Below, piece after piece: positions 41,874 to 49,826 of a DNA stretch of 64,000 nucleotides. The notes beneath the pieces were generated by a model. That model was given only the letters and a program-made list of their open reading frames with translations, was not told the origin of the DNA and did no database searches. The number at the start of each line of letters is the position of its first letter. Within the stretch, counting starts at the first letter, position 1. The stretch comes from CALOCN01 sp942491735 (GTDB taxonomy: Bacteria > Eisenbacteria > RBG-16-71-46 > JABDJR01), in NCBI GenBank assembly GCA_942491735.1, contig CALOCN010000001.1, forward strand, positions 186,001 to 250,000, written 5' to 3'. Position numbers and translations under genes: made by a program.

Positions 41874-44000
41874 ATGAAGTACATTCTGCCAGGTATGATC
41901 GTAGCCGCCATGGCGGCTTTTGTTACCGCAGAGGCTCGCTTGCCCCTGGTTGTCGACCTGCAAACCCAAAGCGATGTGGTTGTGTCCTCCGGCTTCGGCC
42001 ACACGGGTACGGGTAGGTCCGTCGCCTGTGGCGATTGGGATGGGGATGGAGTGGATGATCTTGCGATCGGGGTGCCTTCGGCATCCACGCTGGGGCGTGA
42101 TCGGAATGGAGCAGTGTATGTGTTTCTGGGTCGAGGCCAGTCTCCCCAGACGCTAAACCTTCAGCAAGCGGACTATGTCGTTCATGGTGCAGACGAGAGC
42201 GGCGAATCCAGTGAGCTTTATCGTCGACCCGAAACTGGCTCGGCTCTCGGTTTCGCCGATTTCAATGGTGATGGCAATCTCGACCTGATGGTTGGAGCTC
42301 CGGGTGAGTCCGTTACGGGACTGAACGGCGCTCCGGACGTTGGATCGATACACATCCTGTATGGGCCGCCTACGACCTACGACCATGATCTTAACGTTGT
42401 CTCGGGGCTGAGAGTCGAAGTGCGAGGCGCTCACAGTCTCGGATACTTCGGTTCCGACTTCGATGCTGGCTACATCAACGATGATCAGTACGCGGACGTC
42501 ATAGGGACAGTGCCAGGGGCCTTGCATGAAGATGGTTATGGCTTCGCGTTTCTGGTCTACGGGTCGGCTGCACCTACGAATCCAATGACACCCTTCGCCA
42601 ACGCGGACATGTCACCGTTCTTCCTGGACGAGGTTGACCCTGGTGGGATTTCGACTACGGTGGGGGACTACGACAACGACGGTCTGGACGACTTTGTATT
42701 TGGTCTTCCGCGGACGTCCACGCTTCATGCCAATCAGGGGCATGTCTATGTTGTACATGGGGAGCCATTCAAGTTCGGGCCCGCCATACTGAACGTTCCC
42801 GCCATGGGTTCGACCTACACGGTGTCGGAGGTGGTTGGCACCGTGCTCGGAAGTGGATTCGGGACGGCGTGTGCGACGGGCGACGTCGATGGTGACGGAA
42901 TCGACGATCTCGTCGTTAGCGAACCCCACTTGGGTGCGGAACACTCGGGGGTCCATATCGTATTCGGGGGCAACCTGAACGGGGCCGTGGCGTCGGCTGT
43001 GGAGCCCGAGTATGTTGCCGCCTCCATCTATTCGTGGCTGGAAGACGTGTCCCTTGGCGAGCGGATCAACATGATTCGGGTTGGCGACGTCGACTCGGAT
43101 GGGCATGATGATCTACTGATCGGGTCGCCATCCACCTATCTGGCGGGATCGAGTACGGGCAGTGCACACGTGGCATATGGCCAGAACAGGCAGTACTATG
43201 CGAGCAAGGATGCCGTTGATATCAATAGGCAAGGGGCAAGTATCCTCGAATCGGATGGGGTGGGCAGTGTTGGCCGTTCGGTTGCGATCGGGGATTTCAA
43301 TGGCGATGGGATTGGTGATGTGTTTGTCTCAGATCCGAGCGCTGATCTGGGAGAAGGCAGGGTCTACGTTCGGTTTGGGGAAGCAACAGCTCCCGGTGAC
43401 CCGGATCCGTCACTGTCCATTACTCCTGTGGTTGTCGTTGCTCCCCCCATCGGAGATCCGGGCGATGAGATGGCAACCACCGTTCAGGTAAACTCGGCTA
43501 ACGGCCCCGTCGCCGGCGCAACCGTCGAGTTGCGCTTCAGCACTCAGGCCCAAACCCTCTTGGGGTGGTGCGATGGGGTGCCGCTACAGAGCGTGACCGG
43601 GGTCACCGACATGAACGGTATGGTAAGGCTTCACGCCTATGCTGGAGGTAGCCTTGCTCCATTCGTCTGGCCGAATGTGGGACATTCTGGCCACCCGGCA
43701 GTTGCGGTAGCGCCCTGGCCGGCAACAATCCACGTAGACGGAGAACTGTTTGGGAGGTCGTGGATAGTGTCGCCGGACATCAGTGACGCCTCTGGGCATC
43801 TAGTTCATGAGACCGACTGGCAGGGGGGCGTCCTCGAAGTATCAATTGGAGATGCGATTGCGTTCACACCGTTCATAGCCAACGAGTGGTTTGACTATGG
43901 GCGCGATCTCAACGGCGACGGTAGGGTGACCCTGTCGGATGCGATCCTCCTGACCGGGTATATCAACAACTACGCGAGCTGCTCAACTGGCGGTTCGTGA
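41874..44000 (+). CDS. Secreted FG-GAP beta-propeller protein with dockerin-like end
   Basis: A 708-residue exported protein from an ATG seven bases after AGGAG. Signal peptide 1-20 (MKYILPGMIVAAMAAFVTA). Seven FG-GAP-type repeats with calcium-binding DxDxDGxxD cores (for example GDWDGDGVDDLAIG, ADFNGDGNLDLMVG, GDYDNDGLDDFVFG, GDVDGDGIDDLVV, GDVDSDGHDDLLIG and GDFNGDGIGDVFV) should build a seven-bladed integrin-alpha-like propeller (about 25-510). A Big_1-like Ig domain follows. The end DLNGDGRVTLSDAILL is a dockerin-type EF-hand, of which only one copy is clear. The protein is probably surface-bound and calcium-dependent. GC content is clearly lower than in the flanking genes. Confidence 0.85.
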   Translation: MKYILPGMIVAAMAAFVTAEARLPLVVDLQTQSDVVVSSGFGHTGTGRSVACGDWDGDGVDDLAIGVPSASTLGRDRNGAVYVFLGRGQSPQTLNLQQADYVVHGADESGESSELYRRPETGSALGFADFNGDGNLDLMVGAPGESVTGLNGAPDVGSIHILYGPPTTYDHDLNVVSGLRVEVRGAHSLGYFGSDFDAGYINDDQYADVIGTVPGALHEDGYGFAFLVYGSAAPTNPMTPFANADMSPFFLDEVDPGGISTTVGDYDNDGLDDFVFGLPRTSTLHANQGHVYVVHGEPFKFGPAILNVPAMGSTYTVSEVVGTVLGSGFGTACATGDVDGDGIDDLVVSEPHLGAEHSGVHIVFGGNLNGAVASAVEPEYVAASIYSWLEDVSLGERINMIRVGDVDSDGHDDLLIGSPSTYLAGSSTGSAHVAYGQNRQYYASKDAVDINRQGASILESDGVGSVGRSVAIGDFNGDGIGDVFVSDPSADLGEGRVYVRFGEATAPGDPDPSLSITPVVVVAPPIGDPGDEMATTVQVNSANGPVAGATVELRFSTQAQTLLGWCDGVPLQSVTGVTDMNGMVRLHAYAGGSLAPFVWPNVGHSGHPAVAVAPWPATIHVDGELFGRSWIVSPDISDASGHLVHETDWQGGVLEVSIGDAIAFTPFIANEWFDYGRDLNGDGRVTLSDAILLTGYINNYASCSTGGS

Positions 44001-44011
44001 GGGCACTCAAT

Positions 44012-44034
44012 GGGGCGGGGCGATGCCCCGCCCC
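44012..44034. terminator. Shared hairpin between convergent genes
   Basis: GGGGCGGGGC (44012-44021) pairs perfectly with GCCCCGCCCC (44025-44034) around a 3-base loop. The hairpin lies between the stop codons of convergent genes (44000 and 44043) and can serve both, without a good U-run on either side. Confidence 0.6.
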
Positions 44035-44042
44035 AAACAAGT

Positions 44043-45593
44043 CTACAGCGGAATGTTCCCGTGCTTCTTCGCCGGCAGGCTCTGCCGCTTGTTGCGCAGG
44101 GCGTGCAGCGTGCGGATCAACCGGGGCCGGGTTTCACGCGGCTCGATCACGTCGTCCAGATAACCCAGCTCCGCGGCCACGTACGGGTTCGCGAACTTGG
44201 TGTTGTACTCGTCGATGAGTTCCTTGCGCTTGGCTTCGGGGTCCTTGGCCTCGGCCAGTTCCCGCCGATACAGGATGTTCACCGCCCCGTCCGCGCCCAT
44301 CACCGCCAGCTCGGCGCCGGGCCAGGCCACGTTGTAGTCCCCCCGGATGTGCTTGGAGGACATGACGTCGTAGGCACCGCCGTAGGCCTTGCGGAGCACC
44401 ACGGTCAGCTTGGGAACGGTGGCTTCGCAGTAGGCGTAGAGCAGCTTGGCCCCGTTGGTGATGATCGCGTTCCACTCCTGGGTGGTGCCGGGGAGGAACC
44501 CGGGCACGTCCTCGAAGGTCACCAGCGGAATGTTGAAGGCGTCGCAGAACCGGACGAACCGGGCTCCCTTGGTCGAGGAGTCGATGTCCAGCACCCCGGC
44601 CAGGAACTTGGGCTGGTTGGCCACGATCCCCACCGGGAATCCGTCCAGCCTCGCGAACCCGACCACGATGTTCCGGGCGAAGTGCGCGTGCACTTCCAGG
44701 AACTGCCCGTTGTCGACCACCTTCGAGATCACGTCCTTCACGTCGTAGGGCTTGTTGGCGGAATCCGGGACCAGTCCCTGAAGGCTCTCGTCCATGCGGT
44801 TCGGATCGTCGTCCGGCTCCCGCCGGGGCGGGTTCTCCACGTTGTTCTGGGGGAGGTAGCTCAGCAGCTCGCGGACCAGACGCAGGGTGTCCCGGTCGTC
44901 GGTGCCGGCGAAGTGGGCCACGCCGCTCTTGGAGTTGTGGGTCATGGCCCCACCGAGCTCCTCGTGGGTCACCGTCTCCTGGGTCACGCTCTTGATCACG
45001 TCGGGACCGGTCACGAACATCTGGCTCGTGCCCTGGGTCATGATGATGAAGTCGGTGATGGCCGGGGAGTACACCGCGCCGCCGGCACACGGACCCATGA
45101 TGGCCGAGATCTGGGGCACCACCCCGCTGGCCAGGGTATTGCGCAGGAAGATGTCCGCGTAGCCGCCCAGGCTGGCCACCCCCTCCTGGATGCGGGCGCC
45201 TCCCGAATCGTTGAGACCGATCAGCGGGGCCCCGTTCTCCATGGCCAGGTCCATCACGTTGCAGATCTTCTTGGCGTTGGCCCCGGACAGGGTCCCGCCG
45301 AAGACGGTGAAGTCCTGCGCGAAGAGGTAGACGATCCGACCGTCCACCTGTCCGAACCCGGCTACCACCCCGTCCCCCGTGACCTTGCGGTGCTCCATGC
45401 CGAAGTCGGTGCAGTCATGGGTGACGAAGACCCCCAACTCCTGGAAGGTGCCGGGATCCAACAGGAGCTCGATGCGCTCGCGCGCGGTGAGCTTGCCCTT
45501 CTCGTGCATCTTGGCGATGCGCTCTTCACCACCCCCGAGGGCGGCCTGGGCTTTGCGGCGCTTGAGCTCTTCGATCTGGTCCTTGGCTGTCAT
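44043..45593 (-). CDS. Acyl-CoA carboxylase, carboxyltransferase (beta) subunit
   Basis: A 516-residue cytoplasmic protein of the biotin-dependent carboxyltransferase family (propionyl-CoA carboxylase beta or methylmalonyl-CoA decarboxylase alpha type). Both crotonase halves are present: LIGLNDSGGARIQEGV and IMGPCAGGAVYSPA in the N-half, and FEDVPGFLPGTTQEW with GGAYDVMSSKHIRGD in the C-half. The end LPAKKHGNIPL is typical of this family. It would transfer CO2 from carboxybiotin to propionyl-CoA, but substrate and direction are not certain. Biotin carboxylase and carrier genes are not adjacent. It is divergent from the thiolase gene. Confidence 0.94.
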   Translation of the reverse strand: MTAKDQIEELKRRKAQAALGGGEERIAKMHEKGKLTARERIELLLDPGTFQELGVFVTHDCTDFGMEHRKVTGDGVVAGFGQVDGRIVYLFAQDFTVFGGTLSGANAKKICNVMDLAMENGAPLIGLNDSGGARIQEGVASLGGYADIFLRNTLASGVVPQISAIMGPCAGGAVYSPAITDFIIMTQGTSQMFVTGPDVIKSVTQETVTHEELGGAMTHNSKSGVAHFAGTDDRDTLRLVRELLSYLPQNNVENPPRREPDDDPNRMDESLQGLVPDSANKPYDVKDVISKVVDNGQFLEVHAHFARNIVVGFARLDGFPVGIVANQPKFLAGVLDIDSSTKGARFVRFCDAFNIPLVTFEDVPGFLPGTTQEWNAIITNGAKLLYAYCEATVPKLTVVLRKAYGGAYDVMSSKHIRGDYNVAWPGAELAVMGADGAVNILYRRELAEAKDPEAKRKELIDEYNTKFANPYVAAELGYLDDVIEPRETRPRLIRTLHALRNKRQSLPAKKHGNIPL

Positions 45594-45697
45594 GATGTCC
45601 TCGATTGGAAGGGCTAACCCGTTGTCGGGCCGAGAGAAACTGTAGGGAACGGATGGGGTGGGGTCAACGAGGGGGGACGCGGACCGTTCCGTCGTGC

Positions 45698-45726
45698 TTG
45701 ACTCACCCCGGGAAGCCCCCTAACCT
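45698..45726 (+). promoter_or_regulatory. Promoter for the thiolase operon
   Basis: TTGACT (45698-45703), a 17-base spacer and TAACCT (45721-45726). Start near 45733, with a leader of about 47 bases that contains AGGAG. Confidence 0.45.
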
Positions 45727-45779
45727 CGTTTGCCGTCTTGACGATCCCGTCTTCCCACCACCCAGGAGCCAAGCGTCCC

Positions 45780-46961
45780 ATGAGCCGAATCGCCGTTCTT
45801 TCCGCCGTACGCACCCCCATCGGGAAGTTCATGGGGGCATTCGATGGGGTCAGCGCGGTGGAGCTGGGTGAAACCGCCGTCCGGGCCGCCCTGGAGCGGG
45901 CCGGGGTCACTCCGGACAAAGTGGACGAAACCATTCTGGGTCAGGCACGCCAGGCCGGGAACGGCCCCAACCCGGCCCGACAGGTCGCTTTCCGGGCCGG
46001 CATCCCCCAGGAGCGACCGGCCTGGACCCTGAACCAGGCCTGTGGATCCGGGCTGCAGGCCCTCCTGGCCGCCAGGGACCGGATCCTTCTGGACGAGAGC
46101 CGTATTGCGGTGGCGGGGGGCATGGAGAACATGAGCCAGGTGCCCTACCTGCTCCCCAAGGCGCGCACCGGCTACCGCCTGGGGCACGCCCCCCTCGTGG
46201 ATGCCATGTACCAGGACGGTTTCGGTTGTCCCCTCGCCGATCAGCTCATGGGGGCCACGGCCGAGACCCTCGCCGACCAGTACACCATTACCCGCGACGA
46301 GCAGGATGCCTATGCCGCCCGTAGCCAGCAGCGGGCCGAGGCGGCCTGGGAAGCCGGGCGCTTTGCCGACGAGATCACGCCGGTCACCGTGACCGGCCGC
46401 AAGGGCTCGGTGGTGGTGGACCGGGATGAGCACCCCCGGGCCGGAGTGATCCCGGAGGCCCTGGCCAAGCTCCCCCCCGTTTTCCGCAAGGATGGAACGG
46501 TCACCGCGGGGAACGCTTCCGGCATCACCGACGGCGCGGCCGCCCTGGTGCTGGCCTCCGAGGCCGCGACCCGGGAGTTGGGGGCGACCCCGCTGGGCTG
46601 GCTCGAGGATGGCGTTACGGTGGGGGTGGATCCCCACGTCATGGGCATCGGGCCGGTCCCGGCGGTGCGGGCCCTGGAAGCCAGAACCGGGCGGGCCCTC
46701 TCCAGCTACACCCTGGTAGAGCTGAACGAGGCCTTCGCCGCCCAGGTGCTGGCCGTGGATCGGGAGCTTCGCATGGACCCGGATCGCCTCAACGTGAACG
46801 GGGGGGCCATTGCCCTGGGACACCCCATCGGTTGCTCCGGGGCCCGGATCGTGGTGACCCTGCTGCACGAGCTGCGGCGACGCGGGGGTGGCTCCGGGCT
46901 GGCAACGCTATGTGTTTCAGGAGGTATGGGTGTGGCGGCAGCGCTGAGCACGGAGGACTAG
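45780..46961 (+). CDS. Acetyl-CoA C-acetyltransferase (thiolase)
   Basis: A 393-residue thiolase II-type enzyme. The acyl-accepting C88 is in NQACGSGLQAL, the catalytic His in GHPIGCSGARI near residue 349, and the second Cys in CVSGGMG near the C-terminus. GNASGITDGAAALV and NVNGGAIALGH are further family motifs. It condenses or cleaves acetyl-CoA and acetoacetyl-CoA, as in fatty-acid breakdown or polyester synthesis. The stop codon is directly followed by the start of the SDR gene, a phaA-phaB-like arrangement, but the SDR is unusual (see below). The start is the ATG with AGGAG at 11 bases. Confidence 0.94.
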   Translation: MSRIAVLSAVRTPIGKFMGAFDGVSAVELGETAVRAALERAGVTPDKVDETILGQARQAGNGPNPARQVAFRAGIPQERPAWTLNQACGSGLQALLAARDRILLDESRIAVAGGMENMSQVPYLLPKARTGYRLGHAPLVDAMYQDGFGCPLADQLMGATAETLADQYTITRDEQDAYAARSQQRAEAAWEAGRFADEITPVTVTGRKGSVVVDRDEHPRAGVIPEALAKLPPVFRKDGTVTAGNASGITDGAAALVLASEAATRELGATPLGWLEDGVTVGVDPHVMGIGPVPAVRALEARTGRALSSYTLVELNEAFAAQVLAVDRELRMDPDRLNVNGGAIALGHPIGCSGARIVVTLLHELRRRGGGSGLATLCVSGGMGVAAALSTED

Positions 46962-47735
46962 ATGCCGGATTTCAAGGATCAGGTTGCCATCGTCCACGGC
47001 GGGAGCGGCGAGCTGGGGACGGCGATTGCCATGCGGCTGGCCAAGGAGGGGGCGCGGGTCGCCTTCACCTACCGCTCGGATAAGGAAGAGGCGGACGGGC
47101 TGATCGAGGCCATCGAGGCCATCTCGGCCACCGCCCTGGGCGAGGCGGTGGACATCGTCGACTTCGCCGCGATCTCGGAGTTCACCCAGAAGATGGTCTC
47201 CAAATGGGGTCGGCTGGACGTTCTGGTCAACGTCGTGGGGGCCCGGGATGAGGCTTCCCTGTTCGATATGACCCCCGAGCAGTTCAACCACGTTCTGGAT
47301 GTGAACCTGCGTGGGTATTTCAATTGCATCCGCGCCGCCGCCCCGATCCTGCGGGACCAGGGGAACGGCCGAATCGTTAACGTGGTGTCGGCAGAGACGT
47401 TGCGGGGTAAGGGCACCCTGAACGAGATCGTGGCCAAGTCCGGGGTGATTGGATTGACCCGGGCCGCAGCGAGGGAGTTCGGCCCCCACGGGGTGACCGT
47501 CAACGCGGTGGCCCCGGGGCTGGTGGAAACCGGGAGCATGAAGGACATCCCGGCCGAGATCGTTGATAAAGCTATAAATAGCAGCGTGTTAGGGAAGTTG
47601 GCCCGACCCGGGGATGTGGCCGAAGCGGTGCTATTCCTGGCGTCCAACCGAGCCCGACACATGACGGGGGAGGTTTTGAGAGTGGACGGGGGACGTCACC
47701 TGGGGGCGGCCCAACCGCGCCCCAAGCTCTCCTAG
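46962..47735 (+). CDS. Atypical short-chain dehydrogenase/reductase, catalytic Tyr missing
   Basis: A 257-residue SDR-fold protein next to a thiolase, where acetoacetyl-CoA or 3-hydroxyacyl-CoA reductase is expected. It keeps the fold, the Ser (S143 in NVVSAETLRG), K159, and the C-terminal VTVNAVAPGLVET and DVAEAVLFLAS. However, the active-site YxxxK reads E155-I-V-A-K159, so the catalytic Tyr is Glu. The cofactor motif is HGGSGELG, shifted from TGxxxGxG, and NNAG is NVVG. These are whole-codon differences, not frameshifts. It may have a changed reaction, act as a partner, or be inactive. Confidence 0.82.
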   Translation: MPDFKDQVAIVHGGSGELGTAIAMRLAKEGARVAFTYRSDKEEADGLIEAIEAISATALGEAVDIVDFAAISEFTQKMVSKWGRLDVLVNVVGARDEASLFDMTPEQFNHVLDVNLRGYFNCIRAAAPILRDQGNGRIVNVVSAETLRGKGTLNEIVAKSGVIGLTRAAAREFGPHGVTVNAVAPGLVETGSMKDIPAEIVDKAINSSVLGKLARPGDVAEAVLFLASNRARHMTGEVLRVDGGRHLGAAQPRPKLS

Positions 47736-47749
47736 GGCATTCCCAGATA

Positions 47750-47776
47750 TTGGGGGTGGAGCTCCACCCACCCCAA
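47750..47776. terminator. Palindromic hairpin after the thiolase-SDR operon
   Basis: TTGGGG-GTGGAG-CTCCAC-CCACCCCAA: the 16-base core (47754-47769) is a perfect palindrome with outer GGGG/CCCC extensions. It lies 15 bases after the SDR stop. It lacks a U-run. Confidence 0.5.
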
Positions 47777-47828
47777 GAGGCGCTCCTTCAGATGACACCT
47801 CCGGGGGCCGTGCTAAACGCATTTCCCC

Positions 47829-47857
47829 TTGTCAGATGAGTAGTCTTCGGCTAAAGC
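47829..47857 (+). promoter_or_regulatory. Promoter for the first small barrel gene
   Basis: TTGTCA (47829-47834), a 17-base spacer and TAAAGC (47852-47857, weak -10). Start near 47864; leader about 134 bases, containing the hairpin at 47951-47973. Confidence 0.4.
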
Positions 47858-47950
47858 TTCTGTGGCTTTGGCTCGGCTGCCTACTTGCTTTGAGGGGTCA
47901 AGGCTGCGCCGTGTGCACGCCGGTGGGGGCAGGAGGGCTCCCGTCGTCGA

Positions 47951-47973
47951 GGTGCCGCACCAGATGCGGCACC
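47951..47973 (+). promoter_or_regulatory. Leader hairpin before the first small barrel gene
   Basis: A perfect 9-base stem GGTGCCGCA/TGCGGCACC with a 5-base loop, ending 11 bases before AAGGAG. It could modulate translation or serve as an operator. Confidence 0.5.
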
Positions 47974-47997
47974 GTTGTGACGGCAAGGAGGGTGCTT

Positions 47998-48507
47998 GTG
48001 AAGAAGTTTTTCTTCTTCGCTTTGGTCCTGGGAACAATCGGGACGCAGGCTCAGGCTGCAACCCCGGCGGGTCCCCTGGCTCTGGGTTTCCGGAGCTCGG
48101 ACGCGCCGTTGGGTGTGCGCTACTGGTTCAGTGAAACGATCGGCGCCGACATCGGAATCGGGCTCGAGACCGACGACGACGGCGAACGGTTCAACTGGTA
48201 TCTCAACCTGGGTCTCCCTATCACCGTGGTTCCCACGGATCGGGCCAATCTCCACGTATTGCCGTCGTTGCTCTGGGGTCGACTGGACGGGGGGAATGGC
48301 GGGGACGCCGCCAACCGGTACCGGATCGGGCTGGCCCTGGAAGTCGAATTCTTCCTCTCCTCTTCGTTCGCGGTGAGTGCCGCTCAGGGCCTTGCTGTGG
48401 ACATTTTCAGTCCGGGGGGAGAAAACGCGAGCAGCCGGACGGGTTACGAGTCGGTTGGATCGGGTTGGACGGAGCTTGGATTCTCGTTCTACCCGGGAAG
48501 CAATTAA
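47998..48507 (+). CDS. Small exported beta-barrel protein, paralogue 1
   Basis: A 169-residue protein from a GTG at 47998, seven bases after AAGGAG. The signal peptide (KKFFFFALVLGTIGTQAQA) ends before ATPAGPLALGF. The mature part repeats short amphipathic strands: APLGVRYWFSETIGADIGIG, NWYLNLGLPITVVP and LALEVEFFLSSSFAVSAAQG, ending WTELGFSFYPGSN. It resembles the two following genes in order, length and many positions, so the three are tandem duplicates. Fold and terminal pattern suggest a small outer-membrane barrel of the OmpA or OmpW type. Function unknown. Confidence 0.8.
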   Translation: MKKFFFFALVLGTIGTQAQAATPAGPLALGFRSSDAPLGVRYWFSETIGADIGIGLETDDDGERFNWYLNLGLPITVVPTDRANLHVLPSLLWGRLDGGNGGDAANRYRIGLALEVEFFLSSSFAVSAAQGLAVDIFSPGGENASSRTGYESVGSGWTELGFSFYPGSN

Positions 48508-48570
48508 CTGGTTTTTCCCAACGTGTCAGCCGGCTCGGGCAGTCGGTCGTCGGTTGGGGATAAGCGCACG

Positions 48571-48613
48571 GGATCATCGGCGAATGGGGCCCCATTCGAG
48601 AGCGGGGTGATCC
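48571..48613 (+). promoter_or_regulatory. Nested palindrome before the second small barrel gene
   Basis: CGAATGGGG/CCCCATTCG is a perfect 18-base palindrome (48581-48598), flanked by GGATCA (48571-48576) and TGATCC (48608-48613). The whole ends ten bases before the ribosome site of the gene at 48638. Plausible as an operator or a leader hairpin. Confidence 0.5.
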
Positions 48614-48637
48614 GTGCAATACAAGGAGGAGCGTCAG

Positions 48638-49147
48638 ATGCGTAAGATTCTTCTGTTGACCGTGGCATTCGGTCTGGTGGCAACGTCCGCCATCGCCGCC
48701 ACGCCTGCCGGGAAGCTCGGACTTGGTTTCATGACCACCGAGGCCCCGATCGGGATTCGTTACATGGCCAGCGAGAAGGTTGGGATCGACCTCGGACTCG
48801 GTTTCTCGAGTCAGTCGGTCGGCGACAACACTCGCACGAACTTCTACCTCAACGCGGCACTTCCCGTCACCCTGATTCCCACCGAGAAGGCGAACTTCAA
48901 CTTCGTCCCGGGAGTCCTTGTGAAGAGCATGGGCGGTGTCGGCGAGGCGGATGGACGCACGGACTTCGACATCTACATGCTGCTCGAAGTCGAGTTCTTT
49001 CTCTCGCCTGCGTTTGCGGTGAACGCTTCGCACGGCCTTGCCATCAGCATCGAGGACAATGGAGACGGAAGCGACACGAACTTCGCGACCGGTGGAGCCA
49101 ACTGGACCAACTTCGGGTTCCATTTCTACCTGCCGTCGAACAACTAG
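48638..49147 (+). CDS. Small exported beta-barrel protein, paralogue 2
   Basis: A 169-residue protein from the ATG at 48638, six bases after AAGGAGGAG. The signal peptide (MRKILLLTVAFGLVATSAIA) ends before ATPAGKLGLGF, nearly the same as in paralogue 1. Matching segments are APIGIRYMASEKVGIDLGLG, FYLNAALPVTLIP, LLEVEFFLSPAFAVNASHG and FGFHFYLPSNN. The best ribosome site of the three suggests the highest expression. It is followed by a canonical terminator. Function unknown; outer-membrane location is inferred. Confidence 0.82.
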   Translation: MRKILLLTVAFGLVATSAIAATPAGKLGLGFMTTEAPIGIRYMASEKVGIDLGLGFSSQSVGDNTRTNFYLNAALPVTLIPTEKANFNFVPGVLVKSMGGVGEADGRTDFDIYMLLEVEFFLSPAFAVNASHGLAISIEDNGDGSDTNFATGGANWTNFGFHFYLPSNN

Positions 49148-49158
49148 TCCGATTCGGT

Positions 49159-49205
49159 AACGGGGCCCGGCGATTGACTACCCGCCGGGCCCCGTTTCTT
49201 TCTTG
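49159..49205 (+). terminator. Rho-independent terminator
   Basis: A perfect 14-base stem (49159-49172 with 49183-49196, core GGGGCCCGGCG) with a 10-base loop, followed by TTCTTTCTT. It is the clearest intrinsic terminator in the window and ends the paralogue 1-2 transcript. Confidence 0.9.
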
Positions 49206-49217
49206 GGGGAGGCTCCG

Positions 49218-49805
49218 GTGCGCGACATCCCCTGGATAGGCCAACGATCGGCCCTGCGCGCGATCCCCACCCACGCCCGACTCACCGGCCTGCTGGCCGT
49301 CCTCCTGGGCGGCATGGCCATGGCTCCACTCGCCGTGGCCGCCGAGTCCCGGGGCACGTTCGGGATGAACGTGGCCAACCGCCTTGGGGTCGGCATGGTG
49401 ACCCCACAGACCCCCCTCGGCCTTCGCTACTTCTGGGACCGCCGGGCCGGGATGGAGGTGGGCTTCGGGTTCAGCAGCAGGTCCGGTGGCGCCAACACGT
49501 TTACCCTGGATGGTGGCGGGTTCCTCGCTCTGGCCCCGGGGGATCGCACCAACTTTTTTCTTCGCCCCGGCGTGCGCTACATGAGCCACACCGAGGGAGA
49601 AGGCGCCACGAGCACCGTCCAGATCAACCTCGCGCTCTCCCTGGAGTACTTCCTCAGCGGCTCCTTTTCCGTGACCGCCTCCGGCGGGCTGGGGCTCGAT
49701 TTCACAAGCCCACCGGACGGAGGGGACCAGCACGGCTTCGGGACCTTCGGGGCACCGTTCACCGGCTTGGGTTTCTTCTTCTATTTTCCCAAGGGTGACC
49801 GTTGA
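49218..49805 (+). CDS. Small exported beta-barrel protein, paralogue 3
   Basis: A 195-residue protein. I chose the GTG at 49218 because GGGGGAGG lies just upstream; a TTG at 49203 would add five residues. The signal peptide is longer than in its relatives (HARLTGLLAVLLGGMAMAPL, ending VAA). The mature part again has TPLGLRYFWDRRAGMEVGFG, TNFFLRPGVRYMS, LALSLEYFLSGSFSVTASGG and LGFFFYFPKGDR. It lies just beyond the terminator of paralogues 1 and 2. Function unknown. Confidence 0.78.
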   Translation: MRDIPWIGQRSALRAIPTHARLTGLLAVLLGGMAMAPLAVAAESRGTFGMNVANRLGVGMVTPQTPLGLRYFWDRRAGMEVGFGFSSRSGGANTFTLDGGGFLALAPGDRTNFFLRPGVRYMSHTEGEGATSTVQINLALSLEYFLSGSFSVTASGGLGLDFTSPPDGGDQHGFGTFGAPFTGLGFFFYFPKGDR

Positions 49806-49826
49806 TTCCGCTTTCCCGGAGATCCC

